From Elymus sibiricus (Eukaryota; Streptophyta; Magnoliopsida; Poales; Poaceae): 64,000 nt of DNA. This document shows, one piece after another, positions 54,169 to 64,000 of this stretch (position 1 is its first letter; each line of letters opens with the position of its first letter). The notes below the pieces were generated by a model. The model worked only from the letters and a program-made list of their open reading frames with translations. It was not told where the DNA came from and made no database searches. Made by a program: the position numbers and the translations under genes. The stretch lies in contig CM077664.1 of the NCBI GenBank assembly GCA_039707655.1, forward strand, positions 202,300,195 to 202,364,194, read 5' to 3'.

Positions 54169-55530
54169 AGAGCATCTACAGTCGGGCGCCCAAAACCGCC
54201 CTTAAACACCTACGCAGCCCGTCCGGTCACTGACCATTCACGAAAATGTGACCCAGTCAGGCGTCTCAAACGGGTCTCAAACGCCCGAGCTGATCGGCAC
54301 CCTCATATCCAGTCTAAAGATGGGGCGGATATGAGACGGCCCGGGCGCGTCCGCCACGTCAGCCCGGCCCACCTCGACCCACAAATATCCTCATCCGGCA
54401 AACCCTAGACACCGGTCAATCCGAACTCCACTTCACTATCTCTCCGTCCACTCCACTTCCTATCCCCTCCCCTCCGATCCGATGGCTGGCGATGGAAGCA
54501 GCGGTGGCTCCGGTGCAGAATCCGACGGCTCGAACATCGGCGTGGAGGAGGTGGCCCTCCGCATCGCATTGAGGAGGTCACTGCTCGAGTAAGGCGGCCC
54601 CGGCAGCGGCGGATCTTCTTCCTCACCGCCCGTCGCCAGTCGACGCAGCGCCGGCGACGTCGCCGGCCCTTCCCAACCGGCGCGCAGCTCCGGCAGCTCC
54701 GCTCCGCTCCACCAGGTACGCCGCCCACCTCCACCACCCTCTGGTCCGGAACTGGTACTCGGCCACCGGTGGGTCCTCGTGCCCGTGCCGGGGCCGGCGC
54801 GCACGAGGACGCCCGAGTTCGAGGCACGTGCAGCCCGGCGCGAGCGGCAGTGGGCGAGGGAGAGGGGGGGCGATGTCCGCGCGCCGTTCGTGCGCGAGCG
54901 CGCCGGTCGATCCCGAGGCCGCGCTCCTCGCGTCGGTCCTCCGCCGCTCTCTCACGACGGCAGAGACGATTGCGCGGCGCCTCCGCCGTAAGAATGCCAA
55001 GGCGCTCCGACTCGCCATCGAGTTGTCAGAGCGCGAGGCAAACAAGGAGGCGGCGGCGAAGGCGGCCCGCCATGCCAAGGAGCAGGACCGCCTGCTCCGC
55101 AGGCTGTCGGGCATGAGGTGCAGCTCCGACTTCGACCTGACGAACGGCTTCACCGATAGCTCCAGCTCCGACGACGACGCGCCTCCGCACGCCGACGCCT
55201 ACACGGAGGAGGGGCACAACCGCGCCGATGACTGGAAGTGGAAGGGGCCGGCGAGGAAATGGTGATTTCCTCCGCCCTTCCCCATTCTGTTTATATTTTA
55301 ACTATGTTCTAAGTTGTTTGTAATATGAATTTGCACTGTCCGCCGATGAAACTTCGATGAACTATGTGTTTTGTCCGGCGATGCAATGATGATCCGGCTA
55401 GTTGATCGTGTTTATACTTTATACGTAGCGTTGCATGGATTGCATGTGTTTGAGGTTTCAGATATGAGGGACATGGCTGTGGAAGCCAACATATGAGGCG
55501 TGCCCGGTCAGTGGCCGCGGACGCGCTCGG
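54169..55530 (+). mobile_element. Second AGAGCATCTACAG element carrying an ORF, right end lost
   Basis: The left end AGAGCATCTACAGTCGGGCGCC matches the right end of 52047-53118 in inverted form. Near 55490-55525 there is subterminal-like DNA (CGTGCCCGGTCAGTGGCCGCGGACGCG), but the terminal CTGTAGATGCTCT is not found, so the end is truncated and 55530 is approximate. Confidence 0.55.
54482..55265 (+). pseudogene. Hypothetical Arg/Ser-rich protein of the second TIR element
   Basis: ATG 54482 (MAGDGSSGGSGAESDG). Motif VEEVALRIALRRSLLE ends at TAA 54590. The same frame then continues open to about 54866 (FEARAARRERQWARERGG). At a G7 run the frame changes to PEAALLASVLRRSLTTAETI, a Lys/Glu/Ala helix, and the end DDWKWKGPARKW at TGA 55263-55265. 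The two LRRSL-containing helices look like a repeated module. Function unknown; one stop and one frameshift. Confidence 0.45.
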
Positions 55531-55905
55531 GATTCCAATATTCGGTCACCTACTCCTATGCGTAGGATCAACCACTCCCTGCCTGACGTCCGACGACTCT
55601 GATTGTTGAATCTCCAGGCTTGATTGTTGAGAATCGCCTCAAAAGAACTGGCCCTGAGTCACTCCTCGACATGGACACGCATGTACAAGCGGCGTGGCAC
55701 TGAACGAACGAAACAAACGTCGCAGTTCGGTGTTGGTCTGGACCAATCAATCCAACGTCCAACCCCGACTTCAGCGGCGCACCGCACTGCGCCGGAGGAC
55801 TCGAGTGAACAAGGCGTACCGCGACCTCACTCGCCAAGAATCGAGCCCAGAATTATGAGTCAGCGTGGACATATACTCGAGCCCGTGATTATCCCGAGCT
55901 CCCTT

Positions 55906-55933
55906 TTTTTTTTTTTTTTTTTTTTGAACAAGC
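55906..55933 (-). mobile_element. 28-bp retroposon stub (poly(A) plus 8 nt)
   Basis: A T-run of 20 followed by GAACAAGC lies between exact 15-bp direct repeats ATCCCGAGCTCCCTT (55891-55905 and 55934-55948). On the minus strand this is a few 3'-end bases plus a poly(A) tail with its TSD. Confidence 0.8.
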
Positions 55934-56177
55934 ATCCCGAGCTCCCTTGAGCGTACGTACGTACGCAGACATCCTCTGATCTCGTTTTCGAGCCGTCCTT
56001 GTCGAGGATGGATGAGCCCTAGCAGCAAGCTAGCTAGCGACGCACGATGAATAATTAAACTCGTATTGATCCTTATGATTGAACCCAGATTAAGCACCTC
56101 CCTATCCATATCCGTTACGTACTTGCGTGACAAAACGTGTCGTCTTCACCCCACCCGGATGCGTAGTGTGCCCTGCT

Positions 56178-56486
56178 TTTTTTTTTTTTTGAACACAGTA
56201 CAGACGCAAGCGCTCATATACACGCGCATACACTCACCCCTATGAACGCACACACGCACACCCTACCCCTATGAGCACCTTCGAGAGACTGAGCCGGCAT
56301 ATCATCTTGAAATTTACGAAGTCACCGTAGGCACCTCGTCGTCGACGGGAACGTCTCCTCCCACTGAATGCGCATCGCCGGAAATCCTGAAATAAATCCA
56401 GGAATAAATGCAAACACCAGGATTTGAATCCTGATGAGCTGGGGATACCACAGTCCCTGCAACCATCCAACCACAGGTTGGTTTGC
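56178..56486 (-). mobile_element. tRNA-derived SINE (309 bp), TSD GTGTGCCCTGCT
   Basis: Flanked by the 12-bp repeats at 56166-56177 and 56487-56498. Minus strand: a 5' tRNA-like head with B box GGATTCAAATCCTGG (56417-56431), a body, and a poly(A) tail (T-run at 56178-56190). Consistent with a grass SINE family; I do not assign the name. Frames inside it are not genes. Confidence 0.85.
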
Positions 56487-56498
56487 GTGTGCCCTGCT

Positions 56499-57127
56499 GT
56501 TGATTCTTCTTCTTTCCAGGACCACCAACCTAGCTAGCTCCAATACCAAACGGCACGTACCGAACAATAGTCGGATGTAACCGACTTGCAGAACTTGGCA
56601 CATATAGCTAGCTAGCTAGCCTATGACCCTATGATTGGATATCCAACAACGATCTCCATAGCTTCATCGCCAAGGAAGGATATGTGTGTGCACTGCATGT
56701 GCTAATCGATCTCGGCAATCATCCTTCATGCATGACGTGGTCCAATATATTGCACTGCTCCTGTTTCTGCATTTTTCAGCTCACTAGGAGCAGCACTAGC
56801 TAGTGCCGAACACCGCGTGCCCGAAAGTTCAGAGCGATGTATCATTTGCCTTCAGCACCGTGTCGATCATCTTCGACCAGATGGCAATGATTTGCTTGAG
56901 AGTTGAGAGTGTCAATCATCTCAGCATAGGGATTACTTAGTCGATCGACAGCTATGTGTAGGTGTAGGTGTCATTCAAGTCGGTTGCTAGAACTGCTCCC
57001 TTTTTTGTGAGATATATATGCGGGATCTCTGGACGAGTACGTACCGGACAAGTGAAGGAGGCCACTAACCACCTTTCAATTTGTTTACTTTTGTGTCTCA
57101 GATCAGATAAACAAATTTGCTGGAGAC
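56499..57127. other. Unassigned DNA
   Basis: No gene or repeat recognised apart from a (TAGC)n run at about 56606-56619. Confidence 0.4.
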
Positions 57128-57142
57128 AAAAGGCAGCAACAG

Positions 57143-57453
57143 ACCAATGCAATGCTCTTGGTTAAACATGAAGCAGGCCTGGCATCTGGTTTTGACAAAC
57201 CTACAAGCATGGAAGGTGATCTTCAGTGAAAAAAAATGTGTCATGTTGGACATGTTCATTCAGCACTTGATGAACAAGCTCATGGCTCCTTTGCTGTTTT
57301 CGTTTGCTTTTGTTAGTTTTAATTTCTGGTTGGGTTTGATCCTGACCTGGACCTGAATTTGTACTTTAGTTCGCCTGTATTAGGGCCTATCTGGACATGA
57401 TTTTGTTTCTTAATGAAATGGAATCGGGGAAATGATCCCTGCTGATCTAAAAG
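57143..57453 (+). mobile_element. 5'-truncated LINE, 311 bp, with 15-bp TSD
   Basis: Flanked by exact AAAAGGCAGCAACAG at 57128-57142 and 57454-57468. The insert ends in an A-rich tail (GATCTAAAAG), after CTTAATGAAATGG and CCCTGCTGATC, the usual 3' end of plant L1 LINEs. Only 3' UTR remains. Confidence 0.8.
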
Positions 57454-57649
57454 AAAAGGCAGCAACAGCAAAGCGAGGTTTCCGGCTAACTAACTTGTTT
57501 TTGAGAATGTAAAGGGGAGGCATGCACTGGTGGTCTCCAAAGTGCAAAACTATCGTCATGTCTCTTTCAACCTGGCTGTCTGCCATATTCAAGTTCAATG
57601 GTTGATAATGCCATGCCGTTTTGCAGGAGCTGCAGTGGTTTTTAAGCAA

Positions 57650-57995
57650 CAGCTCGTAACTACAAGCATCCTGAGTAAACAAAATGAATGCCAGTACTTC
57701 ACATTGATCAAGGATTGGCTGCAGCTGGAACACATTGATACCTTCTCATGGCTCCCTTTCCGGTCCACCAAGGAGTGGTGGATTGGGTTCTCCGACGCTT
57801 CCGTTCCTAACAGGAAAGCCATGGCTTCGCTTGCCATGTTTAACCTCATGGGCCATTTTGAACGAGCGGAATGCTCGTGTCTTCCGCCACCAATGCACAC
57901 CGTCAATGGTTATTCTTCAGAATATCAAGAAGGAGGCGGCTCTATGGGTGGCCGCAGGTGCAAAAAAGTTGTGTTTAAGCATGCCGCGAGAGTAA
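57650..57995 (+). pseudogene. LINE ORF2 C-terminal fragment (RT zinc-binding region)
   Basis: Two frames: IKDWLQLEHIDTFSWLPFRS then STKEWW (57700-57785), and NERNARVFRHQ through KKEAALWVAAGAKKL to MPRE stop (57850-57995). These match the end of plant L1 ORF2, the zf-RVT region. At least one frameshift lies near 57800-57850. 5' truncated; TSD not found. Confidence 0.75.
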
Positions 57996-58120
57996 TTGCA
58001 TTTTGTAACTTGGGGTGCCGTAACACAAACAACTCTATTCTCCTATTATTTAATACTAGTAAGCCGTACATGTTACGCATGTAGGCACGCTGGTTTATAC
58101 TTTAGTAGAAAAATGTTTGA

Positions 58121-58429
58121 GGGCCTCTTTGATTCGCAGGATTTTGAAAATGTAGAAATAGGAAAAGTATAGGATTGGAGTGGCATGCCAACTTGAATCC
58201 TATAGGATTAATAAGGAGTGTTTGATGCCACATGAAAAACAAAGGAATTGTAAAAAGAGGATGGAGTGGATGTTAGGTTTCCTATAAAATAAAATGTAGT
58301 ACAAAAGATTCCATAGGAAAAATTCCTATGGAATCCAATCCTATGAATCAAAGGGCCAACATAGAAAAAATTCTTAAGGATTTCAATCCTCCAGAAATCC
58401 TATAGAATTCCTTTGAATCAAAGGAGCCC
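58121..58429. mobile_element. MITE with GGGCCTCTTTGATTC ends, TSD TGA
   Basis: Left GGGCCTCTTTGATTC and right GAATCAAAGGAGCCC are inverted repeats with one inserted base; TGA flanks both sides (58118-58120 and 58430-58432). A second end-like GAATCAAAGGGCC occurs inside at about 58346-58358. PIF/Harbinger-like by TSD length. Confidence 0.75.
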
Positions 58430-58432
58430 TGA

Positions 58433-59040
58433 ATAGTGCGTCCAGCTTATGCTTTTATCTTGCTCAAAAAAAAAACTTATGTATTTATCTTCACCAGTTT
58501 GCTTTATCTCACCTAAGTTGAGTATGCACACTCCACAGGATCTTAGAAAGTAGGAATATCTAGAATTTTCAAAACGACAACTTCCGAGTATTGGAGTAGT
58601 ACTACAATTGATAGAGCCTTAAATTTATTTATTTTTGTGTGGAAAATTGACATCACCCAAAATATTGATTGTCATAGTCCAGCAATGGTTGAGCATGGTG
58701 TGACCAATGATACAAACATTAAAAATCCTGGTATTTGGCGCGGTGAGCATGAGATGGACCAAAACACACGCGCATTGTCCATGATTTTACATGATTGTTC
58801 TAGAAATGCCCGGAGCACTATAGCTTCACGCTAGACCTGGCAACCATCTCATAACACTGACAAAATAGAAAGATATAGAGACGCAAGGTGGCACGATCTG
58901 ACACAACCAAGAAGTTAATCCAATGGTTGTGAATGCTCGGATTTGCCGCCTGCCTGCCATTGGATGGGAGTAAATCAATGGCTAGTATTCAAAGTTATTC
59001 GCACACTATATAGTGGTATAGATATGAGGCAAATCTTTTG
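58433..59040. other. Unassigned DNA
   Basis: Nothing supported; short frames only. Confidence 0.4.
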
Positions 59041-59130
59041 CCTCCGTTTCAAAAAAAAATACCAGTACTTCACTAGTGTGTATTACATCCGTATCTAGAC
59101 GAGCAATTTGGGATGGAGAGAGTATTTCAG
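59041..59130. mobile_element. Stowaway-like MITE remnant
   Basis: CCTCCGTTTCAAAA at the left and GGGATGGAGAGAGTA at the right resemble the Stowaway ends CTCCCTCCGT...GGGACGGAGGGAGTA of grasses. Both ends are degenerate and no TA TSD is certain. Confidence 0.5.
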
Positions 59131-59335
59131 TACCTTTGATATATTTTGAACAGATGTGGCTGGTGGTTTGTCCGGACTCCCGAGTACTGAAAAATTGTGT
59201 TTTTTTATCGCAGCATTTTGAGATTGCTTTACATTTTTGCTACGTGGTACTAAGAAATTAATGTGTGGTTAGAGAGAGAAGGAATTGGCTTACTGAACAT
59301 TTTGTTTCGAGGTTCTTTTTAGAGGACGAATGTTA

Positions 59336-60165
59336 TTTTTTTTTGAGGGATAATAGCCATTTTATTCATCAAAGACCACAGAGTGTGGGATACAATTGAG
59401 ATCATGGGGTTGGCCAAACCAGACGTGGCGCCCCGGACCTAGCGCACGTGAATATTTGGCTAAACTATGTGGGTCATAATTGACAACACGACTCTCAAAA
59501 GTTAAATTACAATGAAATTGAGCTAACTTGAGATTAATTTCACTAACTATAGCACCATAACTACCTCTACTGCCCTTGATAATTTCTGACACAACTTGTT
59601 TAGAGTCACATGCGATAACAAAGTCTTGGATGTTGAGATCCTCAGCTAGTGCAATTCCTTCTCTGCATGCTATTGCTTCCAGGGCCGCGGGGTCAACTAT
59701 GCCATCGATAACTAGTGCTGCACTGCCCAGGTACTGCCCATTGCTGTCACGGCATACTGCTGCAGCCGATCCTCCTCTCTCATAATGTACTGCTGTCACA
59801 GCATAACGCACTCCTGCATCCACGTGTATTTTTGCAAATCCTGCCGGTGGCGCCTTCGGTCTTTGCTGATTGTTATTCTGTGGAGCTGCCTGCGTACCGG
59901 ATGAGGTTGTTACCTTGATAGATTCCAACTCCCTTACGAAGCTCTCGATGAAAGAGAATGTTGCTTGAGGAGATTGGAAAATACCCTCATGTATAGCCTT
60001 AGGACGAGCAGTCCAAATCGCCCATAGAGTGACCGAATGTTAGCTTATTGGGCAGTGAGAATCCCGGTTTTCTGCATGGACTGGAGTAAGCCAGCCCGAC
60101 TGCCTGAGGATCCACAAATGAATAAGCTAGTGTATGAGCCGGCTCAATACTCTAGCTGACCGTCA
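59336..60165 (-). pseudogene. LINE ORF2 end with RNase H domain, 5' truncated
   Basis: The minus strand enters at about 60165 with the RT zinc-binding end (LWAIWTARPKAIHEGIFQSP, about 60030-59965) and continues to an intact RNase H-like domain (59928-59362): FAKIHVDAGVRYA, ALEAIACREGIALAEDL, VIACDSKQVVSEI, VNYDPHSLAKY. The catalytic Asp, Glu and Asp are present; the last His/Asp region is HSLAK. The 3' end is a T-run at 59336-59344 (poly(A) on the minus strand). A member of the plant L1 group with a C-terminal RNase H. Confidence 0.8.
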
Positions 60166-60580
60166 GTTTTTTTATCGGGTTTTCCACTGTTTTGTATTGG
60201 TTTCCTTCTGTTTTATTTTTGTTTTATTTTTTTTGTTTTTCTTCTTTGTTTTTTTCTTTGCTTTTCTTTTGGTTTTTCTTTTTTTTTCAACACATGTTTA
60301 TTTTTTTCATACACATTGTTCATTTTCGTATACAGCAGGAACATTCTTTTATACACGTTTAATATTTTTCAATACATGATTAACATTTTTCCAATTTAAT
60401 GTTTTGATGTCTACTTTTTTCATATACATTATACATTTTTTGTGTACATCTAAAACAATATTTATATACGTTTAACATTTTTAAATACATAATTACCATT
60501 TTTCAAATACTTGTTTTGAATATATTTTTCAAATATGTGTGAAACATCCTAGTATAAATATGATCGAGACATATTAGTTT
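60166..60580. repeat. T-rich low-complexity DNA
   Basis: Long T/TC/TG runs followed by the degenerate words ATACATnnTTnAACATTTTT. Similar in style to 29990-31000 but not an obvious copy. Confidence 0.5.
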
Positions 60581-61354
60581 ACAATTGAACATGAGTTTTC
60601 TAATAGTGCCGCTGACTGTATATTCAAAATGGTTTCTCTTTTATAACAAATGGAGGCCTCCCGCTAAGGCCATGGATGTTGACACCATCTCTATGATCAT
60701 CTCCAAAATTTGTGCCTCTGCCCGACGACTACTCGGCCTGGGATGTAGCTTGGTCTTGTTTTGCTGTTTCTTTGGGTGGCCTGCACGCCCGTTTACCCGA
60801 CCCTTGTGGTCTGTACTTGGCCTGAGTGTCGGTTTACTTGTTTGCTACCCTACGTCGTTTGTTGGATGACTCTTCGGTTGGCTTTACTTATAATGTAGGG
60901 CATCTACCTTTTCTCTAAAATCCCAAGTGCCGAAACGAAAGCCTATCGACCTCACAAAGTGACCAGTTCCGTATATTGATGTCAAAAGAAAGATTAGTTT
61001 TTTATATATTTTGAGTTGGAAAAGAAAGAATAGTTGATATAAACACTCAAGCTTATTACACACTAGATTTTTTCGAATGGTTTGGATATTGCTCACGGCG
61101 CCTGCCACGCGGTAGTTATTGTACACACTAAAAGTTCTCAAAAAATTATTGGCCGGTACTACCCGTCATCCGGCTAATTTTCTGAAGGAAATTAGTCGCC
61201 TAATCAGCCGTTCGATCCTACCAGATCGGACGTCTCTAGTGGTTAGACAGCGACGTGATGATTTCTTTTTTCTTTAAAAAGGGCGACATGATCATTTCTG
61301 AAACCCAGCGGTCCACACTGCGTACCAGCCTTCTTTTACGTACATGCCCACACA
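60581..61354. other. Unassigned DNA
   Basis: No supported gene. 60700-60900 looks a little like a LINE 3' UTR (TTTGCTGTTTCTTTGGGTGG...TTTACTTATAATG), too weak to call. Confidence 0.3.
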
Positions 61355-61985
61355 CTTTTTTTTTTGCGAGAAACTTCCAATCTATTCATCTTCAATCATG
61401 GCAGTACAAAGAACAACAGAGGTAATAAAAATTACAACCATGTCCGTGGACCACCTAGCGACGACTACAAGCACTGGAGCGAGCCGAAGGCGTGCCGCCG
61501 TCATCGCCCCTCCCTCACCGGAGCCGGGCAAACCTTGTTGTAGTAGACAGTCGGGAAGTCGTCGTGCTAAGGCCCCATAGGACCAGCGCACCAAAGTAGC
61601 AACCATCGCCGATGAAGAAAGTCGTAGATCAGAAGGATCAAACCTGTAAACACCCAAACAAAGACGAACGAAGACCGGATCCAAACAGATCCACCGAAGA
61701 CCGGCACCGACCGAATCCCGCGAGATCCGACGGAGACAAACCTCCACACGCCCTCCGACGATGCTAGACACACCATCGGGACGGGGATAGAACGTGGGAG
61801 ACATTATTCTTACTAAGGGATATCGCCGCCGCCACACAGCCCCAACCAAGACGCTGAATCTAACAAGAACGAGAACGGGGTCCCTCCCGCCGGCGGGGGG
61901 CCGAGATCCTCCGCACCTCCCTGGCCTAGAGGCCATCGGAGATGGGGCGGACCGGCGGCGACGCCGACGGGAGGAGAAGACTACT
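61355..61985 (-). mobile_element. Probable non-LTR retroposon with poly(A) end at 61355
   Basis: Minus strand: GC-rich 5' part, a middle with TCCTTCTGATCTACGAC and CATCGGCGATGG, then TTTTTATTACCTCTGTTG and a poly(A) tail (T-run 61358-61367). This 3' end style is that of wheat LINE-type retroposons. The 244-codon frame on this strand is not conserved in any way I recognise. No TSD found, and the 5' end is approximate. Confidence 0.5.
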
Positions 61986-62139
61986 GAATTTGTTCCATGT
62001 TTTACGTAGGCTGCTATGAATGGAAAACAAAGCATGAGCGCGCTACGCACGCGCACGAGTTGTTTCCTCGATAGCCATTGAATCCTGCGCGCGACAGCCG
62101 TTCGATTTGCATCCACCGTTCAGCTTCGACACATTGTTT

Positions 62140-62660
62140 GCAACATATGACCGACCCATGTCGTACTCAAGGGTTTGCAACATGATTCAAGTTGCGCTTC
62201 AGTTGCGACCAATTGTTTGCAACATGATTCAAGTTGCGCTTGTGTTGTAAATACTCCTCCGCCGTTCAGTCGCGACCAATTGTTTGCAACATGACCCATG
62301 TTGAGCTCGCGTTAAGTGCGACCCATCCTTGCTACATGACACATGTCACACTCAGGGGTTTGCAACATGATTCAAGTTGCGCTCACATTGCAAAAACTCC
62401 TCGGCCGTTCAGTTGCGTCCAATTGTTTGCCACATGACCCATGTTGCGCTCGCGTTGACTGCTACCCATCGTTTGCAACATGACCCATGTTGTGTTTAGA
62501 GGTTTGCAACATGACCCATGTTGCAGCCGCTCATGTTGCAAACACTCCTCGGCCATTCAGCTATGACACATTGTTTGCAACATGACCCTTGTTGCACTCG
62601 CGTTGAAAACACTCCTCGGTTGCGACTCATCGTTTGCAGCATGACTCATGTTGTGCTCGG
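62140..62660. repeat. Array of about ten short palindromes, core GCAACATGAYYCATGTTGC
   Basis: Copies at 62177-62195, 62219-62237, 62286-62303, 62362-62380, 62429-62447, 62475-62492, 62506-62524, 62577-62595 and 62637-62655, plus a diverged one at 62140. Each core is a near-perfect inverted repeat (GCAACATGA / TCATGTTGC or the TCAAGTTGC variant). Spacing is irregular (about 30-76 bp), with CACTCCTCGGCCGTTCAG spacers in several. Weaker copies continue to about 63000. Confidence 0.85.
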
Positions 62661-63129
62661 GTATTTGCAGTAGCAGAAAGAAGAAATATAGTGGAAGGCC
62701 AATTTGTAGCATCGGCATGCTTCTCGCTTGCCTGTCACATGTCTCATGCCCGATAGTGATGACGGGCTTTCCAACAAAAAGAAAGTATGTGGCGGCTTGC
62801 AGTGTCACACACTCCGCTAGCAGCAGAGGTGGTCGACCTTGCAATATGGAAAATGTTGCGGCCATCTATGACTTGCATGGCATTGCAAACACGTGGATAT
62901 TTGATCAACCATTGCAACATGGTTCATATTGCGCTCAACTCCAGTTTGCATGATCTTGCAAAAATACATGGGCCTTTAGTCACCCATTGCAACAAGGACC
63001 ATGATGCGGTCACCCATTGCTATAAGGACCCGTAGCACCGGCAACACTCCCACAACATGGCTCGCAACACTGTCTTGTAGCACGCCTCGGAGCAGGGCGT
63101 AACACGGGTCGGATGGCTCCTACGGGCGT

Positions 63130-63840
63130 GTGAGGTCGCGAGGCAATGCTGTGACACTGGACATGCGGTCTTTGCGACATTCGACTGCTTCAATGGTTGC
63201 GGCGATGCTAAGAGGTGTGTTGCGATTGCCCCGACGATGGCGCGACGACATGCTTCGAAAGCTCTACAACGACATCTCGGCTTCTTCGAGGATGTTGCGA
63301 TGGCTTGCTTCGACTGCGGCGGTGATGCTACGAGGTGTGTTGTGATGATCGCGGCCTTAGCACAACAACATGCTCATGGTGGGTTGCGACGATGCCGCGA
63401 CGACACGCTTCGATGGCCGCGGTGATGCTACGAGGCGTGCTGCAGCGGCCACGGTGATGGCGTGACGACATGCTTCAAATGTCCGTGGTGTGCTTCAACG
63501 GTCGCGATGATGTTGCGACGGTATGCTTCCATGGCCATGACAATATTGCGACGGCATCCTTCGAACAGTGGTGGCGATGATGCGATGTCATGCTTCGACA
63601 ACCGCGGCGATGCTACGACGGAGGCCCGACTACTTCTATGATGTTGCAATGGCGTGTTTCACGGACGCGGCAGTGTTGTGATGACTGATATGACTGTTTC
63701 GATGTTGGTGTGACGGCGTGCTTCGACGGCGTGCTTCGACGGCGCAGCGATGAGGCCACGACGGCCCGGCTGCTCCGGTGATGCTGCGATGCCATGCTTC
63801 GATGGCGGCGGCAGCGGCGTCAAGGACGCTACGTCCAAAG
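63130..63840. repeat. GC-rich degenerate tandem array
   Basis: Words GCGACGACATGCTTCGATGG, CCGCGGTGATGCTACGAGG and GTGTTGCGATG recur throughout with irregular 30-90-bp spacing. Both strands are open in several frames because of composition, which explains the apparent ORFs. It continues the style of the array to its left and may be the same repeat system. Confidence 0.7.
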
Positions 63841-64000
63841 CAACCTTGACTCCATGAGCTTGCTATAATACCAAATCAAAACCAACGCCCGCGATCAACG
63901 TCCAGAACTATTTGTACTAACTGACCAAGGTCACGCCAACTGAAAAAGTCAAGCTAGCTACGTACAGGTTACGAAACTGACAAAGGGTAGGCTACCTTCT

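Noticed and set aside
56240..56603. Minus-strand frames of 76-93 codons
   Set aside because: They lie in the SINE and its flank; not coding.
61382..62116. 244-codon open frame on the minus strand
   Set aside because: It runs through a retroposon-like segment with a poly(A) end, has no recognisable domain, and its openness follows from GC-rich composition.
62140..62660. CRISPR-like array
   Set aside because: Repeats are palindromic and irregularly spaced, spacers are similar to each other, and the genome is plant nuclear.

Overview
This is nuclear DNA from a large-genome grass, almost certainly a Triticeae species (wheat, Aegilops, barley or rye). The evidence is nested LTR retrotransposons with 5-bp target-site duplications (TSDs), a Copia element with the Angela/BARE/WIS LTR start, Gypsy elements primed by tRNA-Asp, long LINE and SINE remnants, and one grass-like spliced gene. 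I see no bacterial, organellar or viral features.

Layout. 1-5849: two head-to-head-nested copies of one minus-strand gag/protease-only Gypsy family (family A). 5850-24022: a plus-strand Tat-lineage Gypsy element (gag C-terminus, RT tail, RNase H, second archaeal-type RNase H, integrase, then a multi-exon ANTISENSE gene, then the 3' LTR). It is interrupted by a complete 7.8-kb non-autonomous Gypsy (8471-16312, TSD CTCAA) and by a solo LTR (21929-23609, TSD AGGCC). 24023-25800: unassigned, with a GC-rich candidate gene fragment on the minus strand. 25801-28706: a truncated relative of the 8471-16312 element that has the same LTR but a different gag. 28707-31591: AT-rich DNA forming a large imperfect inverted repeat, followed by a 147-bp tandem duplication.

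32186-38360 is the gene island. It holds a complete minus-strand alpha-galactosidase gene (GH27) whose 15 exons I could join without a frame break: 1221 nt, 406 residues, with signal peptide, catalytic Asp residues, TATA box and poly(A) signal. One intron is GC-AG and intron 1 carries a MITE.

40128-52021 is a three-level nest: a PIF/Harbinger-like TIR element contains a Copia-type solo LTR (40510-51192, TSD ACTCC), which contains a full-length Angela-type Copia (41836-50490, TSD TCCCC). Its gag-pol is broken by five stops and by loss of the integrase catalytic Glu. 52047-55530 holds two further TIR elements with AGAGCATCTACAG ends, each with its own ORF. 55900-62000 is a graveyard of non-LTR retroposons (a 28-bp poly(A) stub with a 15-bp TSD, a SINE with a 12-bp TSD, three LINE fragments) plus MITEs. 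62140-63840 is degenerate tandem DNA whose first half is an array of about ten short palindromes.

Only the alpha-galactosidase is a convincing working host gene. I did not find a clear new molecular system. The best leads are the antisense gene with its own promoter inside the Tat element, the ORF-bearing TIR mini-elements, a GC hairpin shared by three unrelated LTR families with one compensatory example, and the palindrome array. All similarity statements come from reading the sequence and from memory of families; no database search was run.
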